DNA from: Roridomyces roridus
Taxonomy: Eukaryota; Basidiomycota; Agaricomycetes; Agaricales; Mycenaceae
Direction: 5' to 3'
DNA length: 18,782 bases
Assembly (NCBI GenBank): GCA_029378245.1
Contig: JARKIF010000437.1
Span: 1-18,782, forward strand
The position numbers and the translations under genes are program-made. Shown here one piece after another: positions 18,060-18,782 of this stretch; positions within the stretch are counted from its first letter, which is position 1, and every line of letters starts with the position of its first letter. Under the pieces are notes generated by a model. The model had not been told where the DNA came from. It saw only the letters and a list, made by a program, of their open reading frames with translations, and searched no databases.

Positions 18060-18782
18060 ATGGCCGCTCTCAGATTCCTTTTCAACCATCTCTTCGCGAA
18101 ATTAACGGAAACTCAGGCTGACCTCACCGGTCGTACCTTTATCGTACTGGAAGCAACCACCGGAGTCGGTTTCGCCCTCGCAGTCCATCTTGCTCGCCGG
18201 GAATACGGCACGGCTTATCCTCGGTGTACGCGACCTAGGAAAAGGCGAGGCAGCGAAGAAGGAGATCATTGCCCAAACTGGATTCTCGGGGGCGTTAGAG
18301 GTTTGGGAACTCGATATGGCGCGGTTCGAGAGTGTGAACAAGTTTGCGGAACGAGCCAACTCTTCACTCGATCGTTTGGATGGTGCTGTGTTGAACGCAG
18401 GAATCAACACTTGGACTTGAGGCTTGACCCCAGATGGCTGGGAGAACATGTGAGTTCAGCACTTTCTGAGAGGAATGCATGAACTGTCGTTGTAGGCTGC
18501 AAATCAACGGTCTGGCTACGGGGCTGCTCGGAGTGTTGTTGCTTCCAATTTTGCAAACCACCTCGAAACTTCCGGCCCCAGAAGCGAACTCTTTCGCAAT
18601 GGCGCCGCATTTAACGTTCACCAGCTCCGAGGGTCCGCCGTTCGGATTTCTTGGATGTGTTTCTGAGTAACTGGTCCAATAGGCATCTTTCTTGCAAAGT
18701 TCCGCGACAAATCGGCGCCAAAGATTCTTGAAGCCATGAACGTCGAAGCCGGACGCGATTTCATAGATCAATACACCACGAC
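18060..18782 (+). pseudogene. Short-chain dehydrogenase/reductase pseudogene, tandem copy 2 (truncated by window)
   Basis: The ATG at 18060 (MAALRFLFNHLFAKLTETQ) starts a paralogue of the copy at 16455 with the same first two intron positions: 18450-18495 (GTGAGT...TGTAG) and 18633-18682 (GTCCGC...AATAG). Long matched stretches such as EIIAQTGF, LDGAVLNAGIN, TGLLGVLLLP and AMAPHLTF show common origin. Lesions differ from those of copy 1. The cofactor loop reads VLEATTGVG instead of VTGSNTGIG, through a paired loss and gain of one base at 18144-18160. An extra base near 18199-18210 moves the next part (ARLILGVRDLGKGEAAKKEI) into another frame. A TGA at 18418-18420 replaces the Trp codon expected from copy 1 (WSWGVT versus WT-stop-GLT). 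The third exon begins at 18683 and is cut off at DQYTTT, just where YxxxK would be read. It cannot encode a working enzyme as written. Confidence 0.88.

Overview
The window comes from the nuclear genome of a basidiomycete fungus, most likely an Agaricomycete (mushroom or wood-decay type). Introns are about 45-59 nt, with GTRNGT-like donors and CTRAY-like branch points close to the acceptor. F-box proteins with LRR-like tails occur as a pair of genes. The other families present (EXPERA/TMEM97, a triose-phosphate-type transporter, a perilipin-like protein, an HMG-box factor, PRP40 and a short-chain dehydrogenase) all have typical mushroom versions. Spliced models were built by hand from reading frames and splice motifs.

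Layout, left to right. 1-1081 (+): 3' part of an unidentified low-complexity protein gene whose best reading changes frame three times. 1291-2961 (+): F-box/LRR-like gene broken by a frame switch inside a 10-nt interval. 2982-3611 (-): intact three-exon EXPERA/TMEM97 (sigma-2 receptor-like) membrane protein, tail-to-tail with the F-box gene and head-to-head with the next one. 3856-5440 (+): intact two-exon F-box-like protein. 5567-7082 (+): intact two-exon sugar-phosphate/triose-phosphate translocator. 7282-8326 (-): intact three-exon perilipin-like lipid-droplet protein. 8327-10989: 2.7 kb without a recognisable gene, ending in a TATA/CCAAT promoter. 10990-12410 (+): HMG-box transcription factor with one unresolved frame change near its 3' end. 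13047-16070 (+): 13-exon PRP40 splicing factor whose first coding exon is the ATG alone. 16455-17663 and 18060-18782 (+): two tandem, independently decayed copies of a short-chain dehydrogenase gene; the second runs off the window.

The genes do not form an operon or an obvious pathway. TMEM97 (sterol/cholesterol biology), the perilipin and the transporter are all membrane or lipid related, but nothing in the sequence ties them together. Conserved housekeeping genes are intact, including all 13 exons of PRP40, while lesions cluster in the SDR pair, one F-box gene and the left-edge gene. This favours real gene decay over poor sequence quality, although several lesions are single-base changes in short homopolymers and need read-level confirmation. 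I found no convincing undescribed system, and no CRISPR array, rRNA, tRNA or autonomous transposon.
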